Below the pieces are notes generated by a model, which made no database searches, was not told the origin of the DNA, and was given only the letters and a program-made list of their open reading frames with translations. Positions 21,232-29,986 of a DNA stretch of 40,895 nucleotides are shown in pieces (positions within the stretch are counted from its first letter, which is position 1; every line of letters begins with the position of its first letter). The stretch lies in IMG/VR virus record IMGVR_UViG_3300002835_013157, positions 1 through 40,895 of that record. One strand, 5' to 3'. This DNA comes from a virus. Position numbers and translations under genes: made by a program.

Positions 21232-22712
21232 GGGCTATACTCCAGCAACAATAAAAAGGCTGTATTCACATCAGGTGGCACCGTCAAGTTGACAGTGCGG
21301 TAATGGATGCTGCTACGGCTAGGCAGGTTAGGCGTCAAGGCATCATTGTCCTCGCCGGCTGTCAGAAACCATTGGTTTTCGAGGGACACTAGCCATTCAT
21401 CTGCACTACTTGGCAAACTCCAGTCCAGTACGACGTCATAGTTAGTTTGGTCATAGCCTAGGAGTAGTTCTAACTGTCGAATGGTTGTCCCGGTGCTGGT
21501 CTTAGGCAACAAAAATTCCAGCATCAAGTAACGGACACCCGCCTCGATGATTGGTGTCGGCGATCGCTCCTCCACGTCGCCATCGGTCCACCATTGTCCA
21601 GCTAGGGGTAAAGTCGCGATCGGGCTTGTGATAGTGGTTGCTACCGCGGTGCTATTGCCTAGCGCCAATCGCCATGGCCCGTAACCAAATAGGTCATCAG
21701 CGGTATCGCCCACAAAGGGAGGCGTCGGTAGGGTGATGGTATCAACCACTAGGTGAGAACAATCGTTATCCTCACCGACATAGAAAAAGGGTTGCCCCGG
21801 CTGTTGGGTATAGGCTAGGTTGCGCCATAGCTCCGCTAACCGCAGGCTATGGTTATTCCAATTGGTGCGGCAAATGAAGCCCAGCACATTACGAGAGAAG
21901 GGACTATTGCTGATAGCGGTCGGGGTGAGCGCGATCGCGGTGATGGTCACCGGCAGGTCGTAGCTATCGGCACTGGCGGGTAGGTCCAGGGCATCAGCGC
22001 TAGCCGGTAGGCTATAGCTACCTAGCGAAAGGCTAACTACCTCTTCGAGCAACAAGTCACTGTCAATGATGCGCAGCTCATTAATGAAGGCGGGTCGCTG
22101 CCAAAAGGGCGCTAATAGGTCCGTGGAGGTAGGGAAACGGGTGTAATAGTCCCAGGGCGGCAGGGCGACCGTCTCTAGCCCCTGGGCGGTTATAGATGCT
22201 TTGTAGTTGATGCCATTGGCAACGCGCTTAGTAAATAGATCCTCTAGCCACCACCAATCAATATCAAACCACGGGTCGGTGGTATCAACGACTAAGGATA
22301 ATTCACCGTAGCGCCTTTCTGAAAAGGCTGTCTCTAGCCGTAGCTCATTGGCGGATAGTCCACTGAAGGTGGTCAGCGATAGCTGGAGTCCTTGGCGGGT
22401 ATTGCGAGACTGGCTAAATTCAAGGCGGTATCGGGTGCGGGCTTGAGCGTCGCTCTCAGCACTACGGCGGGTTAGCCCTAGCCCTAGCAGGTGTAGCGAT
22501 AGCCAAAAGCCTTCTGAGGTTTGCGGTATCGCCATCGATCGCGCTGAGTCGATAGATTCCCGGGCGCCCGCGATCGCGCCACACAATGCCCATACCACTG
22601 GGTAAAGCGGTCCCTGTCGCTGGTGCAATTGCCGAAACCAGGTGGGCGGTAGGTGCCGCTCAAATTCCTGGAAGGCGTCTAATTGGTAGGCAGGGTTAAC
22701 AGGGGTTGCCAT
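21228..22712 (-). CDS. gpI-like baseplate/tail protein
   Basis: This is a 494-residue protein. Residues 10-120 resemble the tail protein I family of P2-like phages (FERHLPPTWFRQLHQRQGPLY, then EGFWLSLHLLGLGLTRRSAES and the DAQARTRYRLEFSQSRNT segment). The rest is beta-rich and probably a fibre-attachment extension; typical gpI proteins are much shorter, about 200 residues. It follows baseplate J, as in P2. The ATG at 22712 is preferred to a TTG at 22730 that falls inside the preceding hairpin. A terminator-like hairpin directly before the ATG suggests expression control. Confidence 0.75.
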   Translation of the reverse strand: MATPVNPAYQLDAFQEFERHLPPTWFRQLHQRQGPLYPVVWALCGAIAGARESIDSARSMAIPQTSEGFWLSLHLLGLGLTRRSAESDAQARTRYRLEFSQSRNTRQGLQLSLTTFSGLSANELRLETAFSERRYGELSLVVDTTDPWFDIDWWWLEDLFTKRVANGINYKASITAQGLETVALPPWDYYTRFPTSTDLLAPFWQRPAFINELRIIDSDLLLEEVVSLSLGSYSLPASADALDLPASADSYDLPVTITAIALTPTAISNSPFSRNVLGFICRTNWNNHSLRLAELWRNLAYTQQPGQPFFYVGEDNDCSHLVVDTITLPTPPFVGDTADDLFGYGPWRLALGNSTAVATTITSPIATLPLAGQWWTDGDVEERSPTPIIEAGVRYLMLEFLLPKTSTGTTIRQLELLLGYDQTNYDVVLDWSLPSSADEWLVSLENQWFLTAGEDNDALTPNLPSRSSIHYRTVNLTVPPDVNTAFLLLLEYSP

Positions 22713-22741
22713 AAAAATGGGTTCCGCCAATGGCAGAACCC
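22711..22741 (-). terminator. Terminator-like hairpin before the gpI-like start
   Basis: On the minus strand GGGTTCTGCCA pairs with (T)GGCGGAACCC, giving a stem of about 10 pairs with a small loop, followed by ATTTTTAT and overlapping the ATG at 22712. It has the form of an intrinsic terminator but lies inside the tail operon, between baseplate J and the gpI-like gene. Confidence 0.65.
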
Positions 22742-22793
22742 GAAGGAGATAAAGAGCGCAATTTACTGCCTATTTTAACGGGGTTCGCGGTGG

Positions 22794-24149
22794 TTAACCT
22801 CGTCTGATAACTTGCACCGATGCCACCCGGATAATGTAGCCGCGCTCCACCGTCACGTTGGTGGCAGGCGAGATCAGCAATATGCCACCGGCACCGGGGA
22901 CGCCGCCTAGGACACCATAGAGTGCCTCTACCTCTAAGGTTTGGCCCATCCGCAGGGTGCCAACGTAGCTATTGACCGCAGCGGCCAGGGCAGCCTCTAC
23001 GGTGCTGGCGGTGTAGCCAGGTTCTAGGGCATAGGACAGGATAAAGGCAACCCGGCTGGTGGTGGGGACGATCACATCAACCCCAACCCCTGCCGCTACC
23101 CATTTGGTTTCTAGCTCCTGCACCGCCTGCCATACCACCCCCGCGTAGATCACCATCTCCAGGCTATTCAAGTTGCCGCCATTTCCCCGGGCATAGAGGC
23201 GGCTGTTACTGGTGTCATAGAACCATCGGTAATTACCCTGGGAGACGGTCACCGCTGAGTCAGACGGGTTCCATTGCTCCCTGCCGTCGGTGGTTTGGCT
23301 AACCACACCAAAGCGCTTGCAGGGCCAACCCGCCTCGATTAACCCCTGGGGCGTTTGACTGGTCACCACGTAATAGGTGCCGGGTAGGTCCGTCGTTTGC
23401 CAGGTGCCTGGGCGAAATAGGTCGCCGCCGCTGGCATCGGCTAGCACCCCTCGCACGTAGCCGGGTAGGTCCGATCGCCGTTCAGTGATAAAGCTCACCA
23501 CCGACGGGAATAACGCGGGCTGGCCCAGGATTGCCGCCTCGGTGGCTGGTATGGTGGCCCGGTGCAACATTGCTAAATGCTGGGGCACCCTGGCCTTAAT
23601 CGACGCGTCCGCCTCCGGGTCGGCACCACCCACCGCCGGGTCCAGGTTTATCACGTTGTCAATACCCACAATCGGCGATCGCAGCGCGTTGATGCTGCCC
23701 CCAACCACATTGCCCACCGTCCCTGGCTGGCTACAGGTGCAAATTACCAAGGTCGAGCTTTGAGCGATCGCCAGCGTTGCCGATGAATTGGTGGTAAAGA
23801 CAAGCCCACCACTGGTTTGTACCGCCGTCCCCACAGGGATGGTAACCGCGGTTGTTGTCGCCCCGTAGCGTTCAAAGCGCACCGCCGCCACCGCTGCAAT
23901 GCCCGCATTGGCGCTCATGCCAAAGCCTGCTACCAATTGCCTGAGCCACTGCCCTTCACTGGTGGCTAGGATGCTCATCCGCAGCACGTGGGAGAGAAAC
24001 CCATATAATCCCTCCATCGATAGGCTGAAGGCCACCAGGAGGCGCTTAAATAGCTTGCCGGTAAAGTTGGCACGCCATTGGGGTGGCAGGAAGGATAGCA
24101 TCTGGTCCAATACTTCCTGCCAGGTGAGAAACCGTACATTGTCAGCCAT
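22794..24149 (-). CDS. Baseplate J-like protein
   Basis: This 451-residue protein matches the baseplate J (gp6/XkdT-like) family. The N-terminal part has the helical LLVAFSLSMEGLYGFLSHVL and GQWLRQLVAGFGM motif. Then comes the beta domain with VTIPVGTAVQTSGGLVFTT and AQSSTLVICTCSQPGTVGNV. The block DPEADASIKARVPQHLAMLHR with ATIPATEAAILGQP is diagnostic. The C-terminus closes with PGAGGILLISPATNVTVERG. These proteins form the wedge ring of contractile-tail baseplates. The family order gp25, J, gpI is kept here. Confidence 0.92.
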   Translation of the reverse strand: MADNVRFLTWQEVLDQMLSFLPPQWRANFTGKLFKRLLVAFSLSMEGLYGFLSHVLRMSILATSEGQWLRQLVAGFGMSANAGIAAVAAVRFERYGATTTAVTIPVGTAVQTSGGLVFTTNSSATLAIAQSSTLVICTCSQPGTVGNVVGGSINALRSPIVGIDNVINLDPAVGGADPEADASIKARVPQHLAMLHRATIPATEAAILGQPALFPSVVSFITERRSDLPGYVRGVLADASGGDLFRPGTWQTTDLPGTYYVVTSQTPQGLIEAGWPCKRFGVVSQTTDGREQWNPSDSAVTVSQGNYRWFYDTSNSRLYARGNGGNLNSLEMVIYAGVVWQAVQELETKWVAAGVGVDVIVPTTSRVAFILSYALEPGYTASTVEAALAAAVNSYVGTLRMGQTLEVEALYGVLGGVPGAGGILLISPATNVTVERGYIIRVASVQVIRRG

Positions 24150-24151
24150 AG

Positions 24152-24586
24152 CTATCCCATGAGTTGAAGGGCGATCGGTCCGAACTGAAATGCGGCACCG
24201 CTAAAGCCAAATACCTCTAGTAGTCCGTAGACGTAGATAGCATTAGGCGTCTGGAAGCTATAGTCGGTCTCCAGTTGCCGCACCCTAAAGCGGGTTCTAA
24301 AGCTAGGGTGTTGGAGTGCATTGAGGGCCGCTAGTCGGGCCATCCCCAGGCTTACCCGTGGGTCAAAGTTGGTGCCAATTAACCCCCAGTCGATGCCGTA
24401 GGTCGGATCATCGACAAAGCTACCTTTGGGGGTCATAAATAGCCGCTCGATCTCCTCCCGCAGGCTCAGTACCCCCACCCGGTAGGCTAGGTCCGTCTCC
24501 GTGCTACTGGCGATCGCATCGGTTAGCCCGGGCGAAGCATCAAAGGCAATGTCGCTGCCAAAGATCGACTCAATCACATCAGCCAT
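24152..24586 (-). CDS. gp25-like baseplate wedge protein
   Basis: This 144-residue protein matches the gp25/GPW wedge family in size and pattern: AYRVGVLSLREEIERLFMTP, then GSFVDDPTYGIDWGLIGTNF and the helical PRVSLGMARLAALNALQHPS. These proteins link the wedge to the first sheath ring and help trigger sheath assembly in contractile tails. It overlaps the LysM gene by 8 bases and ends two bases before baseplate J starts, so all three are one coupled unit. No catalytic residues of lysozymes are evident, so the family's alternative name gp25 lysozyme should not be taken as function. Confidence 0.88.
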   Translation of the reverse strand: MADVIESIFGSDIAFDASPGLTDAIASSTETDLAYRVGVLSLREEIERLFMTPKGSFVDDPTYGIDWGLIGTNFDPRVSLGMARLAALNALQHPSFRTRFRVRQLETDYSFQTPNAIYVYGLLEVFGFSGAAFQFGPIALQLMG

Positions 24587-24908
24587 CGACGGGTAGCTCC
24601 GGTAGGGTTAGCAACTGGCCAGGGGTGACAATGTACGGATAGCTAAGCCCATTCGCCGCCGCGATCGCAGTCCATCGGTCGGGGGAACCGTACACCTTAG
24701 CCGCGATCGTGGGGAGCGTTTCAAAGGTGCCTACCTCGTACTGGCGTACACCCTGGCGGGTTGGGCCAACGGTGGGCGAGATGGGTAGGTTGATGCCTTC
24801 ATCAAGGGCGACTACCTGCATGGTTAGCTGGTTTACGGCGGCCCGTTGCAAAGGTATATCGGCCATCAAGGCTTCCGGGGAATATTCGCTAGGGAGAAGG
24901 AGGGGCAT
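24579..24908 (-). CDS. LysM tail protein
   Basis: This is a 109-residue protein. Residues 56-105 form a LysM fold (YEVGTFETLPTIAAKVYGSP, then DRWTAIAAANGL and YIVTPGQLLTLP). In contractile tails such proteins (gp53- or gpX-like) join the spike-hub complex to the wedges or bind peptidoglycan. The N-terminal 50 residues are beta-like and probably a docking segment (PLQRAAVNQLTMQVVALDEG). It shares one base with the upstream gene's stop and overlaps gp25 downstream by 8 bases. Confidence 0.85.
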   Translation of the reverse strand: MPLLLPSEYSPEALMADIPLQRAAVNQLTMQVVALDEGINLPISPTVGPTRQGVRQYEVGTFETLPTIAAKVYGSPDRWTAIAAANGLSYPYIVTPGQLLTLPELPVDG

Positions 24909-26101
24909 TAGATTTTGACTCCCAAAATGCTAAGCGTCTGCACCGCTGCTGATAGCCCATCCACCGCCGCCGGCGACCATGGCCCCACCTGCATCCCCGT
25001 CTGACTCAGTACCGCCTGCACGGAGGCGGGGAGGGCCGGGTAAACATTTTTTAGTTGCTCAGTCATATTTTGGGTGGCCTGAACACCTGAAAATTCAGAG
25101 CGCCAATAGAGCCGTTGCCCTAACTCGGGGTCATAGGCGCTCCAGCCCTGCTCCATGGCATTGGCAAGCATCTGGGTTTCCCCTAGTCCAACGGAGTCCA
25201 TCACCGTATTGATTAAGGGCGTCACGATCGCGCCTACGTTGCCAGGCAGCAAGCCTAGGGTGGTTCGGATCAATGCTACCTGGGCGGCGGGGTTCAGGGG
25301 GAAGTCGGTACTTTTCTTAAGCGCCTCTTCTACCATTTTGCCCTTGTCGCCAATGGGCGCTTTGGTCGGCCCGATGCCGCCATCAGTCCATTCTTCGAGC
25401 GGTTGTACTGCGGTGCCTTCAGCCAGGGGTTGATCTACTTGCCAAAATTCATCCTTGAGGATCTTGCACCGAAAGTTAAACCGAATGCGGTAAGGGTCTT
25501 GCACCGATTCATCCCAGGCAAAGCTAAGGATTTCAATGCGATAGCACCGGGGTACAAAGCGACTACCCTTGAGGGTCTTGGCGATGCTGCTCTTGTACTG
25601 CCGCTTTAGGTCCACCGCCTTTTGTAGTTGCGCCTGGGTTAGCCCGGGGTTGGTGGGCGGCGTTGGGTCAGTCCCCTGGGGGAGCCCTGCACCAATGCCG
25701 CCATCGGTCCACGGGTTAGTGGGCGTTGCCCCATCAAACCAAAGCGTATCCTCGTCCGCCATGTCCATAAAGTAGGTATCCGCCGGGGAGCCATCCTCCT
25801 TGGGCGTGCCGTGGTTGCGCCATATCCATTCCAGCTTTTGTAACTCCTTGCGGTAGCCCGCGCCGGTGTCACATTCAATCGTCAGGTCCGGTAGCATCAA
25901 CCCATTACGCTGCGGGTCTTCAGAGTACAGAATTTCTCTGAAGTACCCGCCCAGGGTATCAACTACTGAACCCTTACTTTGCTGTTGCACACGGATCGCC
26001 TGGGGGTTTACGCGAAAGTAAACGTCCTTGGTTTCCTGGCCAACGTGCCGAAAGAAAATATGGTTTGCCCTGGCATAACGGGCGCGATCGCTCTTACTCA
26101 C
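24908..26101 (-). CDS. Baseplate/tail protein of unknown family
   Basis: This is a 397-residue protein. The first 100 residues are beta-rich with VYFRVNPQAIRVQQQSKGSV followed by FREILYSEDPQRNGLMLPDL, a pattern seen in tail tube-hub adaptor proteins. A second strand block lies at 180-220 (FVPRCYRIEILSFAWDESVQ). Curiously WTDGGIG occurs twice, at 131-137 and 238-244, each in a Pro/Asp linker. The C-terminal 150 residues are helical. Its site between spike and LysM genes suggests a hub or inner baseplate component. No confident family name. Confidence 0.65.
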   Translation of the reverse strand: MSKSDRARYARANHIFFRHVGQETKDVYFRVNPQAIRVQQQSKGSVVDTLGGYFREILYSEDPQRNGLMLPDLTIECDTGAGYRKELQKLEWIWRNHGTPKEDGSPADTYFMDMADEDTLWFDGATPTNPWTDGGIGAGLPQGTDPTPPTNPGLTQAQLQKAVDLKRQYKSSIAKTLKGSRFVPRCYRIEILSFAWDESVQDPYRIRFNFRCKILKDEFWQVDQPLAEGTAVQPLEEWTDGGIGPTKAPIGDKGKMVEEALKKSTDFPLNPAAQVALIRTTLGLLPGNVGAIVTPLINTVMDSVGLGETQMLANAMEQGWSAYDPELGQRLYWRSEFSGVQATQNMTEQLKNVYPALPASVQAVLSQTGMQVGPWSPAAVDGLSAAVQTLSILGVKI

Positions 26102-26496
26102 TCAGCTAACCCTTGCTCCTTAGCCACCTTGATCGCCTGGATTTTCAGAAAGCTATACAACGACATGCTGACGGTGGCGATCTCGTCCGGGCTGATGCCG
26201 TCAAGCACTGCTTTTAGGTAAGGCTCACCATGGCGTAACCCCGTCGCGATCGCAGGGCTTTCGTTGGCAAGCTCTTTTAGCAATTGCAGCAGGTAGCCCT
26301 TCAGCAATTTACCCTTGAGCCCTAGCGCGTCATAGCGGACGGAGGTCACGCCAACGATCTCGTTTGCCTTGTCGGCAAAGCTAGCAGTGGTGCGGCTAGA
26401 TGCGATCGCGCTTTTGACGCCATCGGCAATGACAGCGCGAAATTCATCGGTATTGATGACGGTCTTGAGTAGTCCGATCAGGAATGATTTGAGCAT
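26098..26496 (-). CDS. Unknown helical tail-operon protein
   Basis: This is a 132-residue, all-helical protein starting MLKSFLIGLLKTVINTDEFR. No family is recognised. It sits between the spike gene and the 397-residue baseplate protein; its stop overlaps the latter's ATG by 4 bases. It carries no signal peptide or cysteines. A chaperone or small structural role in baseplate assembly is possible from position only. The spacer on its upstream side (26497-26569) holds a plus-oriented terminator hairpin. Confidence 0.55.
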   Translation of the reverse strand: MLKSFLIGLLKTVINTDEFRAVIADGVKSAIASSRTTASFADKANEIVGVTSVRYDALGLKGKLLKGYLLQLLKELANESPAIATGLRHGEPYLKAVLDGISPDEIATVSMSLYSFLKIQAIKVAKEQGLAE

Positions 26497-26546
26497 GGAA
26501 TACCTCGGCTATAGTGGGGGCAGCATGATTGGAAAAGAGGACAGTG

Positions 26547-26571
26547 GCCCGGCTAAACGCTGGGCTTTTTT
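26547..26571 (+). terminator. Intrinsic terminator facing against the operon
   Basis: GCCCGGC (26547-26553) pairs with GCTGGGC (26559-26565), with TTTTTT after it on the plus strand. It directly follows the spike gene stop on the other strand. It would stop antisense transcripts. The minus-strand reading lacks a T run. Confidence 0.6.
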
Positions 26572-27220
26572 ATTGATTAGAGCCCGTCAGCGGGTGCCCA
26601 GCGCTATCAACAGCACCAACCACCGCGATCTCCTTGCCGTTGATCGCCTGCCCTGCCTCAGTAAAGTTGGTCTGGCCATTGACGGTGATAGTGGGCGTAT
26701 TGATCACCAAGGCGCTGCCGTTTAGGGTGATCGTCCCATCAGCGGCTAGGGTAATTTGGGCGGCGGGGTTACCCACCGGGCCAGTACTTAGCACCCAGCT
26801 ACCATCGCCTAGCGATCGCGCCCATGCGCCGGAGGGTAGCAATAGGTCAAAGCGGTCCTCGATGGATTCGCCCTGCTCCTCAGCCGCGATCGCCGGTCCT
26901 TGGCTACCAAGAATACCTTTGGCAAAGCCCGTCACTACGGCGGCGCCGTCTAGGTACTCCACCTTGGCTAGGTCGCCCTGCTGCACCGGGAAGGCTACCC
27001 CCCAGCGTGGCCCCTGGTCGCTACTGCCCCAGGCGCCCGGGTCAACCGGTTGGGTAAGCTGCAATGGGACGCGCTTTTGGTCCTGCCAATTGCCGCCCCA
27101 GGCTAGGATGGGTACGTCATAGATGATGCCTGACTGATGCTGACTAGCAGGCGCTAGCACACAGGTCTGAGCGATCGGGTCATAGGTTAGCACCCGATAC
27201 CAGCGATTTAGCTCTTGCAT
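26570..27220 (-). CDS. Baseplate spike protein (gpV/gp5-like)
   Basis: This is a 216-residue protein. An OB-fold region (about 85-125, PRWGVAFPVQQGDLAKVEYL then VVTGFAKG) matches the gpV/gp5 spike family, followed by a repetitive triple-strand helix segment (about 160-205: ITLAADGTITLNGSALVINT) and the end SAGHPLTGSNQ. The repeat forms the membrane-piercing needle at the tail tip. It lies next to the hub gene, as expected for the hub-spike complex, with a 13-base overlap. Confidence 0.85.
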   Translation of the reverse strand: MQELNRWYRVLTYDPIAQTCVLAPASQHQSGIIYDVPILAWGGNWQDQKRVPLQLTQPVDPGAWGSSDQGPRWGVAFPVQQGDLAKVEYLDGAAVVTGFAKGILGSQGPAIAAEEQGESIEDRFDLLLPSGAWARSLGDGSWVLSTGPVGNPAAQITLAADGTITLNGSALVINTPTITVNGQTNFTEAGQAINGKEIAVVGAVDSAGHPLTGSNQ

Positions 27221-28938
27221 TCTTCCGGCAAATACTCCTGAATCAGCGCGTTATACTCTTCCGCCCCGCCGATCGCTTCCATCTTGTTGCCCTTGCGGTT
27301 ATACCAGTAGTAAAAGTCAGGCTCGATGGGGCTGATAAAGTCCTCTAGCTCCTCATCGGTCGATACTGGCCCGGAGGCGCGTTCTGGGTTTACCTCCCCC
27401 TCGCCGCCTAGCTGGTCCCGGTCTTCGGTTAGCCCGGCGCCCAGGTAACGATTGCGCCGATCGCGGATACATTCTAGTTGAGTTGTCCAGCTGCCAGTAG
27501 CTAGCTCGATGCTATGGCTACGGCTAAGGATTAAGTACTGTCCTGGCACCGCCTCGGGGTTATGCCAGTTCTCTGTCACCTCCACACAGGTATTAATGCG
27601 CCAGCCCGGCTCACCCCGTACCGATAGGGTGCAACGCTGCACCGGGCGATCGTACCAGCGGATGACTTCGAGGGCGATCAGGTCCATAAACGTGCTAGCC
27701 CGTCCGTCTCGCTCTATGTCAATATCTTTGTTACCGCTATTGGCAAGCCTAGCAGGGATAGCGATTTCCATCTTGCGCGGCCCGCCATACTGCTTGATGC
27801 TGCCCATGTTGTAGCACTGGCCTGCATCCATGGCGGTATCACCGGCGGAGGCGCCCATCTGCCCCTGGAGGGTACAACGAACATAGTTAGCAATGCGATC
27901 GCAGGATAGCCTGTCCGCCCAGGCGATGATGCTAGACGATGGACACTGGACAAAGGGTAGGTCTTCCCAGTTGCGTAGCGGGCGATCGCTCCATTTCAGG
28001 TATTCCGAATCCAGCACCGTCTGACACTTGCCGGAGTAAGGTAGCTTTTCCCACACGATCGCGCCGGTATGGTCCACAAACATTTGAAAGATGCCATTGA
28101 CGGTTAGGTACTGAAGCGCACTCCAGGCGCTGCCCTCGTTGGCAATCCTGGCGAATACGTCCGGCGGGATCGGGATTGGTCGGGTTCTAGCCTCCCAGCC
28201 GGTTTCACCTTGCCCGTCGCTTGGGTCAAACCAGAATTGTTCTACCCAGTGGCGCAGGATGCCGTAATAGATGGGAACGACAGTATTGACATCAACGGTC
28301 TGGAACCGTACCTCCAGCGATCGCCCTAGGGACGTAGGCGCGTTGGTGTCGGTAAGTACTTGGGCATTGCGGTAGATGGCGCCGTAGGACTCACCCGATA
28401 AGGTTAGGGTAGTCTCCGCCCCACCGCCTCCCATTACCGCTGAGGACCGTCCGTAGGCGCTAGTAATGCCACGCATCAGTAGGTAGGGTGCCTTGTCTAG
28501 GTAATCTTCCCAGTCGGGCTCAGGGGGTGGCTTAGGTTGGCCATTGGCAGGCGCGTAGGCATCACTCAAGTTAGAGCCACTGCCATCAGCGGTCTGGAAT
28601 ACCACCGGGTTAGTGTCCGGGTCCTGGGGGACAAATGCTTCTACGTTGGTCAACGGGTCCTGGTTGCGAGAGGCGTAGACTTCGATCACCATGCCTGGAT
28701 GGATGCGCTTTAGGAGCGTTTCATTGTCAAGCCGCGATCGCATCTTTAGGTTCCAGCTACCGGCAGGGCTTTCGACGCTCAGGGTGTCGTTGTAGCTGAG
28801 CAAGTCCTTAAACTCGCCAAAGTCCACCACGGTCTCCCCGGTGCGGGTCATAATCCGCAGGTCAAAACGCACCGTGGACTCATGGCCAGAGGTGACACCC
28901 ATGCCAGCGGGATTGTAAATGCCAATGGTTCTAACCAT
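27208..28938 (-). CDS. Tail hub protein (gp27/gpD-like)
   Basis: This 576-residue protein is likely the trimeric hub that carries the spike. It starts with a beta-rich domain (RFDLRIMTRTGETVVDFGEF, then MVIEVYASRNQDP). A mid domain follows with ETTLTLSGESYGAIYRNAQV, then NEGSAWSALQYLTVNGIFQM, and a late domain with RCTLSVRGEPGWRINTCVEV and GQYLILSRSHSIELATGSWT. This order resembles the gpD/gp27 hub family. The last 70 residues are acidic and linker-like. Position between the small unknown gene and the spike gene supports it. Confidence 0.8.
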   Translation of the reverse strand: MVRTIGIYNPAGMGVTSGHESTVRFDLRIMTRTGETVVDFGEFKDLLSYNDTLSVESPAGSWNLKMRSRLDNETLLKRIHPGMVIEVYASRNQDPLTNVEAFVPQDPDTNPVVFQTADGSGSNLSDAYAPANGQPKPPPEPDWEDYLDKAPYLLMRGITSAYGRSSAVMGGGGAETTLTLSGESYGAIYRNAQVLTDTNAPTSLGRSLEVRFQTVDVNTVVPIYYGILRHWVEQFWFDPSDGQGETGWEARTRPIPIPPDVFARIANEGSAWSALQYLTVNGIFQMFVDHTGAIVWEKLPYSGKCQTVLDSEYLKWSDRPLRNWEDLPFVQCPSSSIIAWADRLSCDRIANYVRCTLQGQMGASAGDTAMDAGQCYNMGSIKQYGGPRKMEIAIPARLANSGNKDIDIERDGRASTFMDLIALEVIRWYDRPVQRCTLSVRGEPGWRINTCVEVTENWHNPEAVPGQYLILSRSHSIELATGSWTTQLECIRDRRNRYLGAGLTEDRDQLGGEGEVNPERASGPVSTDEELEDFISPIEPDFYYWYNRKGNKMEAIGGAEEYNALIQEYLPEECKS

Positions 28939-29188
28939 GGCTCACCCGGCGATCGCGCACCACGTCAAACAAGGGTCGCAACTGGGCACAGATAAGTTGC
29001 TCCGCGTCGCTGGTAGCTAGCCGGTTCTCCTGCCAACGGGTTACCCAGTAGGTAATATCCCAATTGGCCGGGTATAGGCTAAGGCTTTGGCCATTGGGGT
29101 GGCGCAACTCCAGCGGTAGCATGGTGCGGATGAGGTCGCGGTTGTCGATGTACCACTGACAGGCGCGATCGATGTGGGATTTATCCAC
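28931..29188 (-). CDS. Unknown 85-residue tail-operon protein
   Basis: This is a small, Trp/Arg-rich helical protein (MDKSHIDRACQWYIDNRDLI, then ITYWVTRWQENRLATSDAEQ). No family is recognised. It overlaps both neighbours by 8 bases each, so it is coupled within the tail operon directly before the hub gene. No membrane segment is visible. A hub-assembly or structural accessory role is inferred only from position. Confidence 0.55.
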   Translation of the reverse strand: MDKSHIDRACQWYIDNRDLIRTMLPLELRHPNGQSLSLYPANWDITYWVTRWQENRLATSDAEQLICAQLRPLFDVVRDRRVSHG

Positions 29189-29984
29189 TAGCTAACTCCT
29201 GGGCAACTTGTTGGCGTAGAGCATGGAGTCCTTCTATGGTGAGCGTTGGCTGCTGCGGTTGTGCCAGCTTTACCTTTTCAGGACTATGCAATTCTTCGTC
29301 ATCATTAACCCATCCATCGCTATTTTCTTGCGACTCAGAGGAAACATGGACGGCGAGATTTTCAAATTTTCTCCTTGGCCCATCTCCAAAGAACGAGTCA
29401 GGCGGTATGTATGGGCTGAGTAGCGACTGAGCATGAATGATTGCACGTTCTCGGGAGTCTAGTGCGCGTCCTAACTTTCCAGCCCACAGCCCTGCCATAC
29501 CGTCAGTTAAGCTAATTGGCTGGTTGGTGGCAGCTTCTGCCGCTTTTAATGGATCACCCGAAGACCTTATGTCTTCAAGTTCTTGCATTTGCTTGTGAAA
29601 TTGATCTGCCTTTTGTTTGTCTTTCCAAACTGAAATGCCTTTGCCGGACAGAGGACCGCCCGCTCCACCGCCAAGCCCAACTTGAAAGCCTTTCTCCCGG
29701 ATTAAATCTCCTGCCGCTGTAACGTGCCATCGCATTGTGGCAGGATTCTTTGTTGGCTGCTGCTGTGGCTGTCCAGTCCTGTTAGCGAGGTGCCACCGCC
29801 CCTCTTGCAGCACCTCCTGGTGGCCCGCTTGGTTGGTGCGGGTTTCGCCCTGCTGGTGTTGGGTGTCAAATAACTCTAACTGCCCTGGCGACACTTGGTG
29901 CCGTCGTCCCGCTTTCCTTAGGACAATGCCCCCAGCGGTCACCACTGGGATATAGGGCACCCCGGCAAGGGTATAAATTTTCAT
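29181..29984 (-). CDS. Unknown 267-residue protein
   Basis: Not recognised. It starts MKIYTLAGVPYIPVVTAGGI; residues 20-45 contain RKAGRRHQVSPGQLELFDTQ, then a Gln-rich stretch (about 45-80) and a helical, charged remainder. There is no membrane segment or catalytic motif. Its base composition is more AT-rich than the surrounding tail genes and I find no HIP1 octamer in it, so it may be a recent insertion between the endolysin and the hub cluster. It lies two bases after the endolysin stop. Confidence 0.55.
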   Translation of the reverse strand: MKIYTLAGVPYIPVVTAGGIVLRKAGRRHQVSPGQLELFDTQHQQGETRTNQAGHQEVLQEGRWHLANRTGQPQQQPTKNPATMRWHVTAAGDLIREKGFQVGLGGGAGGPLSGKGISVWKDKQKADQFHKQMQELEDIRSSGDPLKAAEAATNQPISLTDGMAGLWAGKLGRALDSRERAIIHAQSLLSPYIPPDSFFGDGPRRKFENLAVHVSSESQENSDGWVNDDEELHSPEKVKLAQPQQPTLTIEGLHALRQQVAQELASG

Positions 29985-29986
29985 AG

